NCBI GenBank assembly: GCA_001695595.3
Contig: MBPM02000018.1
Coordinates: 620,001 to 684,000 of the forward strand
Reading direction: 5' to 3'
From: Plasmopara viticola
Taxonomy: Eukaryota > Oomycota > Peronosporomycetes > Peronosporales > Peronosporaceae
DNA length: 64,000 nucleotides
A model generated the notes under the pieces. It was given only the letters and a program-made list of their open reading frames with translations. It had not been told where the DNA came from and did no database searches. Numbering within the stretch: position 1 is the stretch's first letter; each line of letters begins with the position of its first letter. This document shows, piece after piece, positions 11,457 to 23,500 of this stretch. Position numbers and translations under genes: made by a program.

Positions 11457-12281
11457 TTACTGCGGCGGGTGGTGAGCCTGGATGAGGCCGACATACATGG
11501 CAGCGCCCATAATACCCCCGATAAAAGGACCGACAATGGGGATCCAAAAGTAGCCGTTACGTAGAGTCCAGACCTTCCATCCCCAGCCAGCGACGAACGT
11601 GAACAAACGAGGGCCCAAGTCACGAGCAGGGTTCAAAGCGTAACCCGTGTCGAGGCCAAAGGACATGCCAATACACGTCAACATGAGAGCAACAGCTCCT
11701 GGAAAACTGTAGGGACTGGCCGGTTTGTTGAGCTGGTCACTGACAGCAAAGATGCCACTGACGAGCAGCGCCGTACCGATGATTTCGTTCGCAAGAGCCG
11801 ACCAATTGGGAATTTGAGCGTTCGGATAGGTAGCAAAAATGCCTTGGGTGGACTCCCGTGCCGGATCATGGATATCAAACCACGGATAGTACACAATAAA
11901 GACGACAAGCGCAGCCGCGAATGCACCGGTTGTCTGGGCGAGAAAGTAGCCAGGGACCTTGTGCCACTCGAACCGTTTGAACAGGGCCAGCGTGAGAGTG
12001 ACGGCGGGGTTCAAGTGGCCACCGCTGACCCCACCGGAAAAGTGGATTCCAAAGAGGAGTGCAATACCCCAGCACAAGTTGACGGACAAGTAGTGGCCTG
12101 CCCCTCCTCCACCAAGCACATATTGGGCGACAGACCCGTCCCCAATGAGCACAAGGATAAACGTACCCACAAATTCTGCGAGATACGTGCGGACGTCGGG
12201 ATTGCGAACGCGCAAGAATGGAAGGCGAGAATTGCTCTCGACGTCAGCGTATCCATGCTTACTCGTGCCGTATTCCGTCAT
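11457..12281 (-). CDS. Aquaglyceroporin (MIP family), second copy
   Basis: Intact 274-residue channel, single exon. The short N-terminal tail (MTEYGTSKHGYADVESNSR) leads to the first helix (TYLAEFVGTFILVLIGDGSV). The NPA boxes are GGVSGGHLNPAVTL and GYALNPARDLGPRLF; the DTGY preceding the second box is the usual aquaglyceroporin form. By alignment with GlpF the filter is Trp-Gly-Tyr-Arg, expected to pass glycerol-sized solutes. It is highly similar to the divergent copy at 12828 and less so to the copy at 10340. A shared duplication origin is clear; what each transports is inference. The start fits all three copies. Confidence 0.95.
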   Translation of the reverse strand: MTEYGTSKHGYADVESNSRLPFLRVRNPDVRTYLAEFVGTFILVLIGDGSVAQYVLGGGGAGHYLSVNLCWGIALLFGIHFSGGVSGGHLNPAVTLTLALFKRFEWHKVPGYFLAQTTGAFAAALVVFIVYYPWFDIHDPARESTQGIFATYPNAQIPNWSALANEIIGTALLVSGIFAVSDQLNKPASPYSFPGAVALMLTCIGMSFGLDTGYALNPARDLGPRLFTFVAGWGWKVWTLRNGYFWIPIVGPFIGGIMGAAMYVGLIQAHHPPQ

Positions 12282-12773
12282 TGTAGAAGCAGGAAGTGAA
12301 GGTTGATTGCTTCACAAGATGAGAAATTAGAAAATAGAAATACCACGAAAATGAATTCGAGGTCGCAGCTGGAAAATCGTGGCTCATTTGTCCATGTCCC
12401 ATGTACATTTCGTAGCGGTAAAGCTTCTCACTGCATTCTGGTCTGGCATCCATTAATCGGCCTGTGTCTGTAGAACCGTATCGGATACGCCATCAAAGTC
12501 GATTTGCTAGGTCGCATCTACAGTGGTACTTCATCGCAGTCTGAACGTATACTATAAGGAAATGCAAGGCTTAGCTCTTTTTCCAGATGGAAAAGCCGCT
12601 TGTCTCGTTTGCGACTCAGCTGCGTTGGGTTGTATATGAATTTTTAGTCTAAGCAGCTTTACTTTTTACTTTAGTACTTAGAGCGACTTTTGTCAGCGAG
12701 GGTAGTATGATATCTTGCGAGCAACGTCTCTACTTTTAATACACGCATCATGTGGTGGCATCGATGACAAGAA

Positions 12774-12790
12774 CCTCATTTGTCAAGTTT
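12774..12790 (+). promoter_or_regulatory. Oomycete Inr-like element before the third aquaporin
   Basis: The sequence CCTCATTTGTCAAGTTT lies about 40 bp upstream of the ATG at 12828. It is close to the oomycete initiator consensus GCTCATTYBNCAWTTT (match through CTCATTTGTCAA, then one extra G before TTT). Position and sequence both fit a transcription start region; no experimental support is available here. Confidence 0.5.
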
Positions 12791-12827
12791 CTTCTTTCTA
12801 GAATAGACCAACTGGCTTCTTGGATCC

Positions 12828-13652
12828 ATGTCCGAGTACGGAACACTTAAGTCTGACAACGCGAATGTTGGAGGCAACTCCCATTTGCCATTCTACGCCA
12901 TCCGCAATCCAGCCGTGCGCGCCTATCTTGCAGAATTTGTTGGTACCTTTATTCTAGTACTAATTGGGGATGGATCCGTAGCCCAATACGTTATTGGTGG
13001 CGGGAACGCTGGCCACTACTTGTCGGTAAATCTTGCCTGGGGGATTGCTCTCCTCTTTGGCATCCATTTTGCTGGTGGAGTCAGTGGTGGCCACCTTAAT
13101 CCCGCCGTGTCACTCTCTTTGGCAGCTTTTGGACGCTTTGAGTGGTACAAACTGCCGGGGTACTTTATTGCCCAAATTTCGGGTGCTTTCGCTGCCGCGT
13201 GGGTTGTGTTTGTGGTCTACTATCCGTGGTTTGATCTTCAAGACCCCGAGCGTGTGACTACTCAAGGCATCTTTGCTACCTACCCGAATGAGCAGATCCC
13301 TAACTGGTGTGGCTTTGCAAATGAAATTGTTGGCACTGCATTGCTTGTCAGTGGTATTTTTGCCGTCAGTGACCAGCACAATAAACCTGCGAGTCCATAT
13401 ACGTTTCCAGCCGCAGTAGCCTTGATGCTGACCTGCGTGGGCATGGCATTTGGCCTCGATACTGGCTACGCTCTGAACCCAGCTCGTGACTTTGGCCCAC
13501 GTCTATTTACATTCTTTGCTGGGTGGGGATCCAAGGTGTTTACGACTCGCAGCTTCTACTTTTGGATTCCAATCATTGGCCCCTTTATTGGCGGATTAGT
13601 AGGTGCTGGCACGTATGTCAGTCTGATTGAGACGAATCACCCGCGCGAGTAG
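12828..13652 (+). CDS. Aquaglyceroporin (MIP family), third, divergent copy
   Basis: Intact 274-residue MIP channel without introns, transcribed away from the other two copies across a 546-bp shared upstream region. The NPA boxes are GGVSGGHLNPAVSL and GYALNPARDFGPRLF. The filter by alignment with GlpF is Trp-Gly-Tyr-Arg, the same as the second copy. The N-terminus MSEYGTLKSDNANVGGNS aligns with the second copy. The gene probably arose by an inverted duplication of the second copy. Divergent placement could allow shared upstream control, but only the Inr-like motif is visible. Substrate preference is not determinable from sequence. Confidence 0.95.
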   Translation: MSEYGTLKSDNANVGGNSHLPFYAIRNPAVRAYLAEFVGTFILVLIGDGSVAQYVIGGGNAGHYLSVNLAWGIALLFGIHFAGGVSGGHLNPAVSLSLAAFGRFEWYKLPGYFIAQISGAFAAAWVVFVVYYPWFDLQDPERVTTQGIFATYPNEQIPNWCGFANEIVGTALLVSGIFAVSDQHNKPASPYTFPAAVALMLTCVGMAFGLDTGYALNPARDFGPRLFTFFAGWGSKVFTTRSFYFWIPIIGPFIGGLVGAGTYVSLIETNHPRE

Positions 13653-13885
13653 TTGCTGTCTAGAACATTCGGCGCGTGTCCACAGTAAATAGTTAACTGC
13701 CGCAGAAACACAGATATCGATTACCCTGAGTCTTTTTTTCTCGTTCAGTCCCCTAAAAATTACGTTTTAACTTTTTCCAAGATATAATTTGTTGAGGTGT
13801 AAGATGACACAACTTACTTATAATCGTTACTTCATGAAGTTTCTATACATTAAAATTCACCTCGATAGATCCAAACTTCCTCTCG

Positions 13886-15049
13886 ATGTTCAGCACGTTC
13901 CTTCTCATCTCGCTGCTGCTATGGTGTAGCAACGCCGCCATGTTTCGTCTGCCCATGATCAAGCGAGACGATGACGAATTTGTGTCGTCACTCTTGCATA
14001 ATATGCACACGCTCCACCGGCCTGCGGTCTGGAGCCCAGACGCGGATCTCACGATTCGAGAGCAAATTCTTGCCGTCAAAGGCACGGCCGACATCATTGT
14101 TCGCGACTTTCAAAATGCACAATACTATGGCTGTGTCTCTATTGGTACACCACCGCAACCTTTTGCTGTCGTTTTCGACACGGGCTCGAGCAACTTGTGG
14201 GTACCCGACAAGAAGTTTGGGTCGCACAATTTGTACGACCATGACAAAAGCAGTACGTACAAGCCCAACGGAACAGCTTTTAATATCATGTACGGTAGTG
14301 GACCAGTGTCAGGATTTTTGTCACAAGACATGCTGCAGCTAGGCAGACTCACCGTACCTGACCAATTTTTTGCTGAAGTGAATGTAACGAAGGGATTAGG
14401 TCCTGCCTATTATTTGGGCAAGTTCGACGGCCTTTTTGGCCTTGCGTTTGACGCAATTAGTGTGGACCACCTCAAGACTCCGTTTCACCATATGATCCAA
14501 CAAGGTCTTCTCGATGAACCCGTTTTTGCCTTTTATCTGGGCGACAAGAAGGACGGCGAATTGACTTTTGGTGGCGTTGATCGAGGGCATTATACGGGGG
14601 AACTCGAGTACGTTGACGTCTCGAGTGCCACGTATTGGGCACTGAAACTCGATGCAATTGCAATCAAAGACGAAAAGTTTACCAATGTAAACACGGTCAT
14701 TATTGACTCTGGGACTTCATTGATTGCTGGACCGAAAGACCAAGTAGCCAAATTGGCAAAGTTAGTGGGTGCACACAAGTTTATATTGGGCGAGTACTTC
14801 ATAAGTTGCTCCGCTCCAGCCCCTGACATTTCATTCGTGTTGAATAACAAGACGTATACGCTCAACAAGGCCGAGTATACGCTCAAGAGTGGTCCAATCT
14901 GTCTCTTTGCTTTTGTCGGCATCGACATTCCCCCTCCTGCTGGTCCACTCTGGATTCTAGGCGATGTTTTCATGCGCAAATACTATACTGTCTTTGACTG
15001 GGGTACCGACTCACGCAAGCCACGCGTTGGTTTTGCACTTGCCGTATAA
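13886..15049 (+). CDS. Secreted pepsin-family (A1) aspartic protease
   Basis: 387-residue endopeptidase of family A1. The first 17 residues (MFSTFLLISLLLWCSNA) form a signal peptide. A propeptide of about 65 residues follows, and the mature enzyme begins near the ADIIVRDFQNAQYYGCVSIG segment. The two catalytic aspartates sit in VVFDTGSSNLWVP and IIDSGTSLIAGP. The flap is visible as MYGSGPVSGFLS with its tyrosine. The C-terminal motif WILGDVFMRKYYTVFDW is typical of pepsins and cathepsin D. Length is normal for the family. There is no C-terminal membrane segment or GPI signal, so secretion or vacuolar/lysosomal delivery is expected. Single exon. In oomycetes such enzymes are either lysosomal or secreted to the host; the sequence does not decide. 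Confidence 0.96.
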   Translation: MFSTFLLISLLLWCSNAAMFRLPMIKRDDDEFVSSLLHNMHTLHRPAVWSPDADLTIREQILAVKGTADIIVRDFQNAQYYGCVSIGTPPQPFAVVFDTGSSNLWVPDKKFGSHNLYDHDKSSTYKPNGTAFNIMYGSGPVSGFLSQDMLQLGRLTVPDQFFAEVNVTKGLGPAYYLGKFDGLFGLAFDAISVDHLKTPFHHMIQQGLLDEPVFAFYLGDKKDGELTFGGVDRGHYTGELEYVDVSSATYWALKLDAIAIKDEKFTNVNTVIIDSGTSLIAGPKDQVAKLAKLVGAHKFILGEYFISCSAPAPDISFVLNNKTYTLNKAEYTLKSGPICLFAFVGIDIPPPAGPLWILGDVFMRKYYTVFDWGTDSRKPRVGFALAV

Positions 15050-15457
15050 AGTGCAAACAATCCTTTAAAGTGCAAATTCATTGAGTCGTTTCTTACAAGA
15101 CATGCTATTTCAACCTAAAAAAGGAGGTTTTCACAATACATAAAATCTGACGTTTTTGCCAATTGTTCTAACGATGAAAAAAGCAACTTTTGAAGTAATA
15201 CTCCAAGATAAAAGCGAAAGACGCGGCTCAGAATTTTATGCCCCATTTACGTGCTCGATTGATATAAGTGCTTGTATGAAAGCTCGGGCTTTGATATAAC
15301 AAGGCAACAAGGCAACAAGGCAACACGGCAACACGGCAGCAGGTTTGCATTTCCAAGTGAAAGCGGAATGCATGTCGTGACTTTCAAAAAAGCATATGAT
15401 ACGCCTTTATTTTACTATTTCAACCAATAGAAACTTATTACTGAGTTCTGAACAATA
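15050..15457. other. Intergenic region between protease and GPN2
   Basis: About 400 bp without a gene. It holds a short tandem array (separate entry) and, about 30 bp before the GPN2 start, the sequence TTCAACCAATAGAA with a CCAAT box that could belong to the GPN2 promoter. Confidence 0.5.
15301..15340 (+). repeat. Tandem 8-bp repeat, five units
   Basis: Five head-to-tail copies of AAGGCAAC; the fourth and fifth units have changed to ACGGCAAC and ACGGCAGC. A small minisatellite in the GPN2 upstream region, likely to vary in copy number between isolates. Confidence 0.95.
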
Positions 15458-16578
15458 ATGCCGTTCGGACAGATTGTGCTCGGGCCTCCAGGGTCGGGCA
15501 AGACAACGTACTGCAATGGGATGCAGCAATTCTTACAAGCAAATCACCGAGACGTGGCTGTAATCAACATGGATCCTGCTAACGAACAGCTTCCATACGT
15601 AGCTGACGTGGATGTGTCTGAAATGGTGTGTCTTGACAAAGTGATGGAGGAGCTTGACCTTGGTCCGAATGGCGGTGCGTCCACAATACCAATATATTAG
15701 TACGACCGTGTTTTGACGACTAGTGGACGTGGACCAGGTCTTGTGTATTGTATGGACTACATCAATGTAAACTTTGATTGGCTCGAAGACAAGCTCACAT
15801 TACTCAAAGACAAGTACGTGCTCTTTGACTTTCCTGGTCAAGTCGAGCTCTACACCCACGAAACGAGCATACACAAGATCCTGCACCAGTTACAAAAAAT
15901 TGGGTACCGGGTGCGTTTCGTCACTACCCTATTGTACCCCATCTTATCACTATCATATTGTAAACATCGTACCAATTGCCCGTAGCTCGCGGTCGTCCAT
16001 TTAGTGGACGCCCACCATTGTACGGACAGCGCCAAGTTTATATCGGTGGTACTCTTGAGCTTATCTTCCATGGTACGACTCGAATTACCACACATCAACG
16101 TTTTATCCAAAATTGACCTCATCGAACAGTATGGCAAACTCGGTACGTTGCGTCCTTTATCTTGGTTCCCTGTACCTCATCGCCCTCGTGCCTGTACCAA
16201 GCTTTCAATCTAGACTTTTACACGGATGTCCTCGACTTGCGCTACCTCCTCAATCGTCTCGAAGACTTGGACAACGACGACGACACGCAAGCCATTACAC
16301 TCGAGCCACGACACAATGCCATGGCCAAGTCGCGCTTTACCGAGCGCTTTCATCACCTGAATGAGAAGCTCATTGAAGTGATTGAAGATTTTAGTCTCGT
16401 CAGCTTTGTACCAATGCAGATCCAAGATCCGAGTACATTGACCAAAGTCGTGGCAAGCATTGACAAGGCCAATGGCTTTGTCTTTACATCCGTGGATTTC
16501 CAGACGGCGATTGTCAAAGATCCTGCGTTTCGGGACCACGACGCACCTGATAATCAAGAGAAATACCTCAAGCAGTAG
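15458..16578 (+). CDS. GPN2: GPN-loop GTPase 2 (four exons)
   Basis: GPN-loop GTPase needed, in yeast and animals, for assembly and nuclear import of RNA polymerase II/III. Proposed exons are 15458-15674, 15738-15910, 15986-16142 and 16202-16578, giving 307 residues, the usual length. All three introns (63, 75 and 59 bp) start with GT (gtgcgt, gtgcgt, gtacgt) and end with AG, and the phases join exactly. The P-loop is [12 protein letters not shown], and VINMDPANE follows. The hallmark Gly-Pro-Asn tripeptide is in LDLGPNGG, split by intron 1. [12 protein letters not shown] is the G3 motif and [13 protein letters not shown] the G4 region. Without splicing, the frame is closed by a stop just after the GPN motif. 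The gene is tightly packed, with its stop 66 bp from the end of the convergent trehalose gene. Confidence 0.95.
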
Positions 16579-16644
16579 AAGTAGGCAAAGATCAATGTAT
16601 TACTCGCCACCATCTTATCCCTGCAGTCACAGGGAAGGAGGGGG

Positions 16645-19600
16645 TTAGAAAAAAATACCTCCTTCTTCGTCTTCCGCTGCTTCGTCAACATTACTCAAAT
16701 ATTGCTCATAAGTCGACGACGTGGGATGCAAGGACGGCATGACTACGGTCGATAACGAACTCATGGACAGCGAGTTGCGGACAGGAGCGCCCGGCCCGCC
16801 CAACCCGCGTAGCTTGCGACCGGCAATCCCACGTCCTGCCAATGCAGTCGAGGTACTACTAGCTTCAATTCCTGCTTCGGTGCTTGGAGGCAATCCTTCA
16901 AAAAGCGACGATTCCACGCCTTCAACCACGCCGTCGCTCATGTATCCAAAGCTGCCTGAGAAACGGTTAAACTCGGCGTCCGGACGCTGAAAAGACAGCA
17001 AGCCACCACTAGAACACACACAAAAGGACAGGACATTAGTCTCGAGCAAGCTCTCACCCCCCCACTCGCTTGCTTCAATCAATACCTATATGCCTCGTTC
17101 CGATCAAAGAGTCGCAAATCGTTCATACTAAAGTTCCGCTTGGCAGCTGTCGATACTTTGGTCATGGCGTGGACAATCTCCATGACTTGATCCACGTCGT
17201 TGACAAAGTACTTAGCCGCACTGGGTTTCTTGCCTACCGTGACAGTAAACATGTTGGGGCGACTGCGAACGCCTTCGAGGTACTGAAACATCAACTCATC
17301 CGAGAGATCGTCGCCCATACACAAGATGAAATCCACATATTGGCCACTGGTCGACTCAATTGTCGACATGACCCGGTCGACAATCACGCCTTTGTCCACG
17401 CCTTCAGGACGGACTTCTAGATAATCCGTTCCCGTCACGACTTCGACTTGAAAGTGCTCCAAGACTTGCAACAATTGATCGTGCAATTCCTTGGCTTGGA
17501 GTTGGCCGAATTCAGGATCTGCGTCCCGGTATTGCCACAGCAACGCACTGCCTTTTAATTCAATATACGTGCCGTGGGTCCGTTGTGTATAAATATCCAT
17601 CACGGCGTGCGTCACGTCCTTCCACGAGTCATCAAAGTTGTCCTTGGTACACAACCACACTCCTTCCTCGCCTTCAAACGTACTTGCAAGTGCTTGACTT
17701 GTCAACAGACTTCCACTGTTCGCCCCCGTGCCCCACTTGTACAAGTAGCCATGCTCCGCAGCAAGTCCTAGGCCACGGACGGAGCCCAAAGTCTTTTCTA
17801 AATCCAACCGCTCCTTGCCACTCAAGACAAAGACCGTGTTCCGAGGATCCGCACACAGCAACGTCAACGACGCGAGCAAATCCGACGAAGCCTTCGGTGT
17901 CTCGGAATTCGAGACGAACGCATTCTGTTCACCACTCGATAGATACTTGGCAAAGTTATGCACGCCTGTGGATTCCTCAAGCGTGAGCGTGTTGCCGTAA
18001 TCAAAAAAGAGAACACGGCGAAACGTCTCCCGATAGGCTTTCGCCACGACATCCGTCTCGAGCATTTTAAATCCAGCATTGAATTCCAGCATGCGAAAGC
18101 CTAATCCAAGACCGTAGCCCATGTACTCGCCTTCCGCCGTCTGTTTCTTGGTTCGTTTTAAATCCACGAGGATGCGTTCGGCCCATTTTGTCCGTGAATT
18201 TGTGATAATGTACTCTAAATCCTTTTCATGGCGTGCTGTCCGTTCTTCAGCCGACATGGTGAACGCCAATTCCATAGCACGCACAATCTCATCCCGTTTC
18301 CACGGATTGACGCCAATGCTACCAGTCAATACGCGACTACTTCCTGAAAATTCCGACACAATGACAATGCCAGGAGACGATGCTAACTCGTGGGCGTAAA
18401 TAAACTCAAACGGGTACAGATTCACGGCATCCCGGACCGAAGTTGTCAGCAACACATGCCCTACCCGCCAGAGTGGAAGGCGCGACGCCATGTCGGTGTT
18501 TTCCACTTCCGAGTACGCAAAAACAGGCTCTGCACGATGGACGCCAAATCGATCGTTGATCCGCTTCATATGTGCCAGAATCTCGGCACGCACACTGTCC
18601 TTCTCGGGCGTTGGATTCGACGAATCCCAAATGCCAATCTGGACAAATTGTGCCTTCTCAACGTACTCTGCGTGGTGTGCCAAGAACGATTCAATCGCGC
18701 CCAGCTTGAGCAAGATTCCTTTTAACCGCTCGACACGATCCACACTCACAAAGATCGTGCGCTTACTTTTTTCGTACTTGGCAGCCAAAATGGCCGTGTC
18801 TTGTTCCACAACGTCACTGGCATTGATTCGATTCATAAACGTGGGTTCAATTCCAATGTGACTGATCGTGAGCATGACCATACGACCATTGAACTCAACG
18901 CCAATGTACCCACCGGGTTGCGCACTGTACTTGAGCCCAAGGATTCGACGACAACTCGTGAGAAAGTGACGGGCGTGTTCGTACAAATGAAATCCAATGT
19001 GATCGGCAGCCAAGACGCCGCGTAAGAGATCAGCACGGACCGAGAGAGTGCGAAAAATCTCAGAGCTTGGAAACGGTGTGTGGAGGAAAATGCCAACATT
19101 GACACAAGGGAGACGACGGGTGAGAAAACTCGGGGCTACGAGGAGATGGAGGCCATGGAGCCATACGAGATCGCCGTCATTGTAGACTTCAATCACCTTG
19201 TTGACAAAAATACGGTTCACCGTCTTGTAACTCGCCCACGCATTGCGTTGTTGACCAGGGTTCCACCATCGTGTGGGAAGCGCCCCGTAGACGTCGACAA
19301 TATTGTGAAACACGGGCCAAAGGGTACCATAACAAAAATTGTGAAACGTTGACCCCAGTGGTTCAGACAGAAACACTGGTACACAATGAAAATCTTCGAG
19401 CTGTTTTGCTAAGCGCTCTTCGTCTTCTTTCGGTATGGGCTCGGCACAGTGTACCGTTCCAACCCACGTAAGGCGCATCGAATTGACTTGGTCCCAATTC
19501 GCTTCGCTATAGGAATCTTTCATCAAGCCCGACGGGCAAATGAGATTGTCATCTTCCCATTCAATATGATAGTGCCCTTCCAATGTTCGATGTACCAAAA

Positions 19601-20504
19601 CGGGAAGGCGGTGTACCGCAATAATGACACCATCCGTCGCTTCCATCGTTACATTGTTTGCGAGTGGACGGGGAGACGTGGGTGGTACATTGGTACACAC
19701 GACGTCGTCGGTCACTACACGTCGACTAGCAGGACTCAGCACGTCCTCTCTATTTGTTGGCCCTCGTCCACGTGTGGAATCATGTCGGGAAAGACTCGAC
19801 GTGGGGCTTGTTGTTACTTCATTCGGTTCACCGACCACGTCGGCCACTTGTCGGCCAGATCCTACGGGCCGACGACTATTCGTGCGGTACATTGTACCAC
19901 CTCCATCTTCACTACCATTGGCACGTCGATCTACAAAAGCTTGCCCAGAACTCAGTCGTGGAATGACGCCCCAAAACGTACGAGATTGCATATCCTCGTC
20001 GCTGCCGTTGGTACCATGATCCACTCTCTCTAGACTCTCGGTCCCGCCCGTTTCGGTACCCATCATCTCGTCCTCGCTACCGAGCGATGCACGGCGTCCC
20101 AGGCGTCCGTCTAATGTATCCTTTGTCTGTACGTAGCCGCCACCGACCGTGAGCTCTCTCGTGACAGGTCCCGACTCGATTGAACCCTCGTAGCGCAAGA
20201 ATCGACTGCCCGACACCACTGCGTACCGGTAATGTACCACCGATCCGGCAGGTGCCACGACAGGCTCGAGATTGTACCAAATCGGGTACAACTCGGGAGT
20301 CGTCACCAGCTGCAGCCCACCTTCCGTACCAACGCCGCTCGAGTTGGGTACAATGTCGACGGATCCGCCAAGCACTGGCAAGTCGCCGACAATCCACAGC
20401 GTCTGGCCGTGGCCTAGTGCTGCACATACTTGAAAGTCTACTCGCGTACCAGGTGGGGGCGCAGGTAGTCCCCACCCTACGGCGTGGCGCAGCCGCTGCA
20501 GCAT
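16645..20504 (-). CDS. CBM20-fused trehalose-6-phosphate synthase/phosphatase
   Basis: Large fusion protein of trehalose metabolism in two exons: 20504-17086 and 17008-16645, with a 77-bp GT-AG intron, giving about 1,260 residues. Residues about 20-125 form a starch-binding CBM20 domain (VDFQVCAALGHGQTLWIVGD, YPIWYN). A low-complexity linker follows to about 290. The GT20 synthase domain then shows WVGTVH, GTLWPVFHN, GIFLHTPFPSSEIFRTL, ADHIGFHLYEHARHFLTSC and VDRVERLKG. The third part is a HAD phosphatase domain with RVLFFDYGNTLT and GDDLSDELMFQYL. The C-terminal 120 residues are Ser/Gly-rich and end in an acidic stretch. Two key sites differ from active enzymes: the synthase motif is WLHGLH where WxxDYH is usual, and the phosphatase motif DxD reads DYG. 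It may therefore be partly regulatory. The extended 3' exon rests on the splice prediction. Confidence 0.92.
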
Positions 20505-23500
20505 CTTGTGCGATTAAAAACCTGCAATAGAAAGGAAACTGGATGAGAGGTAAAGGGATGGGAAAGGACGCGAGCGCTGGCGTACGGTGTCGCCTCCTTT
20601 GGAGCGACTGAGGCTGACGCTTGGCCGTCTATCTGAGGCGCTCGCCAACAAAAGAACAGAAACGCTCGGGTCACTCAAGTGAAGGCGCCATCTGCTCACA
20701 TTACTATCGCAGAAGCTTGAGATCGTAGTACTCTTGTGCAATAGTTTTTCTTAGATATTACAGCCGCTACCTTACATTGTAGTACTCTGGGCTTCTCTAT
20801 ACAGACTTTGTAGCGCGATGATAGTACTGGTACTATTATTTAAAGCCCTGCTCTGCCCTTATCTCACGTGATAGCAACCGCTGCTTTCTTACTTGCTGTG
20901 AATTATGGAATCCCTTTTACTTTGAAATGCCTCGTCTTGACGTCGTGGTGGAATCACTTTTAACGCGATAGAGGGTAGTGTGAGCTTTCTTTCCTCAAAG
21001 AACTACTCGAGGCGTCGACGTTTTTGTACAAACCAAGTTAGGCCTGGCAAGTTTCGTTTTGCAAATCCGTCATGTCTTTGAATAAACTTTTTTCCAATAT
21101 GCTCTTGTGATGAAGCGGTCTACAAGATTGACAATTGAGCTGATAGATTAGATAAAGTAATAAAAATTAAAGACTGTAGCCTCAATGGCCTCAAGCATTA
21201 CAAGAGCATGATCGCATGCAATCAATTCACATCTCGAGATGTGCTAATTGCAATGAGATGTTCTCAGTTAGCTACGTGCCGCTTCACACACATAATTAGA
21301 GTCTCGCCTTTGATAACTTAACCTATAGCCATCCATGCCTTGCATGCAGCGAAAGCTGACGTTGCTCAGCGGATAACGTGCAATTTTACGTGTATCGGCT
21401 GGGCCTAGCCTTCGATGCCATACTAATAGCGCGTCATGTAGCTAGTGCTGATCTCTATGCGCACTGCTCAGTGTCTTATGTGACACTCTACGCACAGTGA
21501 TAGAATTTTACCTGTATTGCTTCGGCGTAAAACCACTTAAGTTATTGATGGCATGTAGCGAATGCTATTTTACGAGCACCGTTGAGAAATTAACTCGCCT
21601 CTCCAAGCACTGAGGAAGATTCTGGTCTAGTGAAAAGCCACTTCGTACGACCACCGTTCAGTGGTGTACGTGCCACAACTTTTCGTCCTCGACACTATCA
21701 GCGTATATTTCTGCAATTCCAAGGTACAGCACAGCACATTGACTAATTTTCGCGTCAATGGTCCTTTATTTAGTCGGGATAAATCAATGAAGATTCGATG
21801 AAAGCAAAGCAAATGGTATCTTAGAATTTTGACATCCAGTTACAACAGGTTTTGTGGCACCACAGCCACGTCATACCGAATGAGATTATGTCTTGCGGCC
21901 AAATTCAAGACCAAACAGCGCTCGTAAGTGTCAAAGTCGAGAAGATCTCCATTATTTACCGGGACCTTCCTTGGTTTCTGTTGCTAAGCAAACAGCGGCA
22001 ACAAGATGGCGTACTCGTGGGACCTTACCATAAGTCTTGCTTTACTATCAATCGACTTCCGATTCGACAAAGATACAATTTCCCATAATGCTTACCTCGA
22101 CAAGCTAGGCTTGTACGCACGATACGCGTTATGGAGTTCTTCGAGGCTGAGCTCGGTCGATCTTCAGTTTTACCTGAGTTAGGCTCTTCTCCACCCGGGA
22201 CTACCAGGTGTTGCCGTTTCCCGGCTAATCAGACGGCTGATTAACCGTGAGATCTCGGCTTCTCATATCTTGGCTCTCTTGGTGTAGGGGTTGATCCAAA
22301 AGTGGCCGGTGCCACCACAGATGGAGTACTTGCATGCTGGCCAGCTGTTTAGAGGTATACACCCGTCTTGTGGACCGATCCGCTCTTGGGGCTTTAAGTT
22401 TGTAATCCTGTCTCTATTTATGCCTCTACAGACTGTAATCGCAATTTAATGCCAAACGGTAGCAACAAAAGCTGCTTTGTCCAACAACTTGAGTTAATGA
22501 ACGACATGACGCTTTACAGCAGCTAAGTATTCAAGGAGTTCTGCAAATGCAGCCGCCCCCACAGTCCACTAAGAGCAGCACAAATTGTGTGTCCAACAGG
22601 TATTGATAAGTAGCGTTAGCTCCCCCGGACGACTTTAAATGCTACAGGTATACAATCAGCCTGCGACAAAGTGCCACCAGGTGTAATTTTAATCAATAAA
22701 TGCTGCTTTAATATTTCACGAATATGTAATTGCGGTTCTTGGCTGCTTTGTATGCAACCTTAAGGCCTAATCGACCTATTCTCTATCTAACAAATAGAAG
22801 CGTATAGCAAGCACATTTAGCTTCTTCTATTAAATAATCTATTTTTTTGCAGAAAAAGAAGTATCTTGCAATTTAAAAAAGTGGCGTGATTAGCATTGTT
22901 TGTAATGACGCACGGTAAGAACAAACGAGTAGGCGTCATAAATCCAGAATGTACACGAAGTCCGACCAGTGCATCATGGAAAGAAGCGTAAGCACATATG
23001 ATCTGTCAGCGGTCATTCCCATTGTGGCACTCGAGCGCGCTTTTAGCTTGCTAATAAAAGGGTCCAACTACCGAGTGCGCTCGCGAATGAAGGAATGCTG
23101 CAATGCCGTGAGATTTTTGAGGACCTCACCTTGTGTGCATATCATCGGGACTTGCTATACTTTTTTGGCACGGAGGTGCCTCACGGGCTGGTTCAATTCG
23201 TCCAAGTGGGACGCAACACGGGTAGCTAGTGCCATGTAGAAGAACTAGACGTATGTATCGTTTGTTTTGACAACCGACCTAATGTGTCCTATTTAAGGGT
23301 ATACTAATAGTTGTATTAATTCATGTCATCTGGCTAAACTTAAACCCGGTACGAATTTGCTCGTGAGGTGCGTAGTGTGGAGTGTCTGTTTGGCCAAAAT
23401 CTTCTTTTCGCCACCGGTACGCTATACTAGGAGACTCTTATACGCAATTGTCGGTTGATTCTGTAACCTTTGTGAATATAACAGGTCAAGGCTTTTCTTA

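Noticed and set aside
11814..12299. Open frame of 161 codons on the plus strand
   Set aside because: Antisense to the second aquaglyceroporin; no family signal.
19449..20033. Open frame of 194 codons on the plus strand
   Set aside because: Antisense to the linker and synthase start of the trehalose gene.
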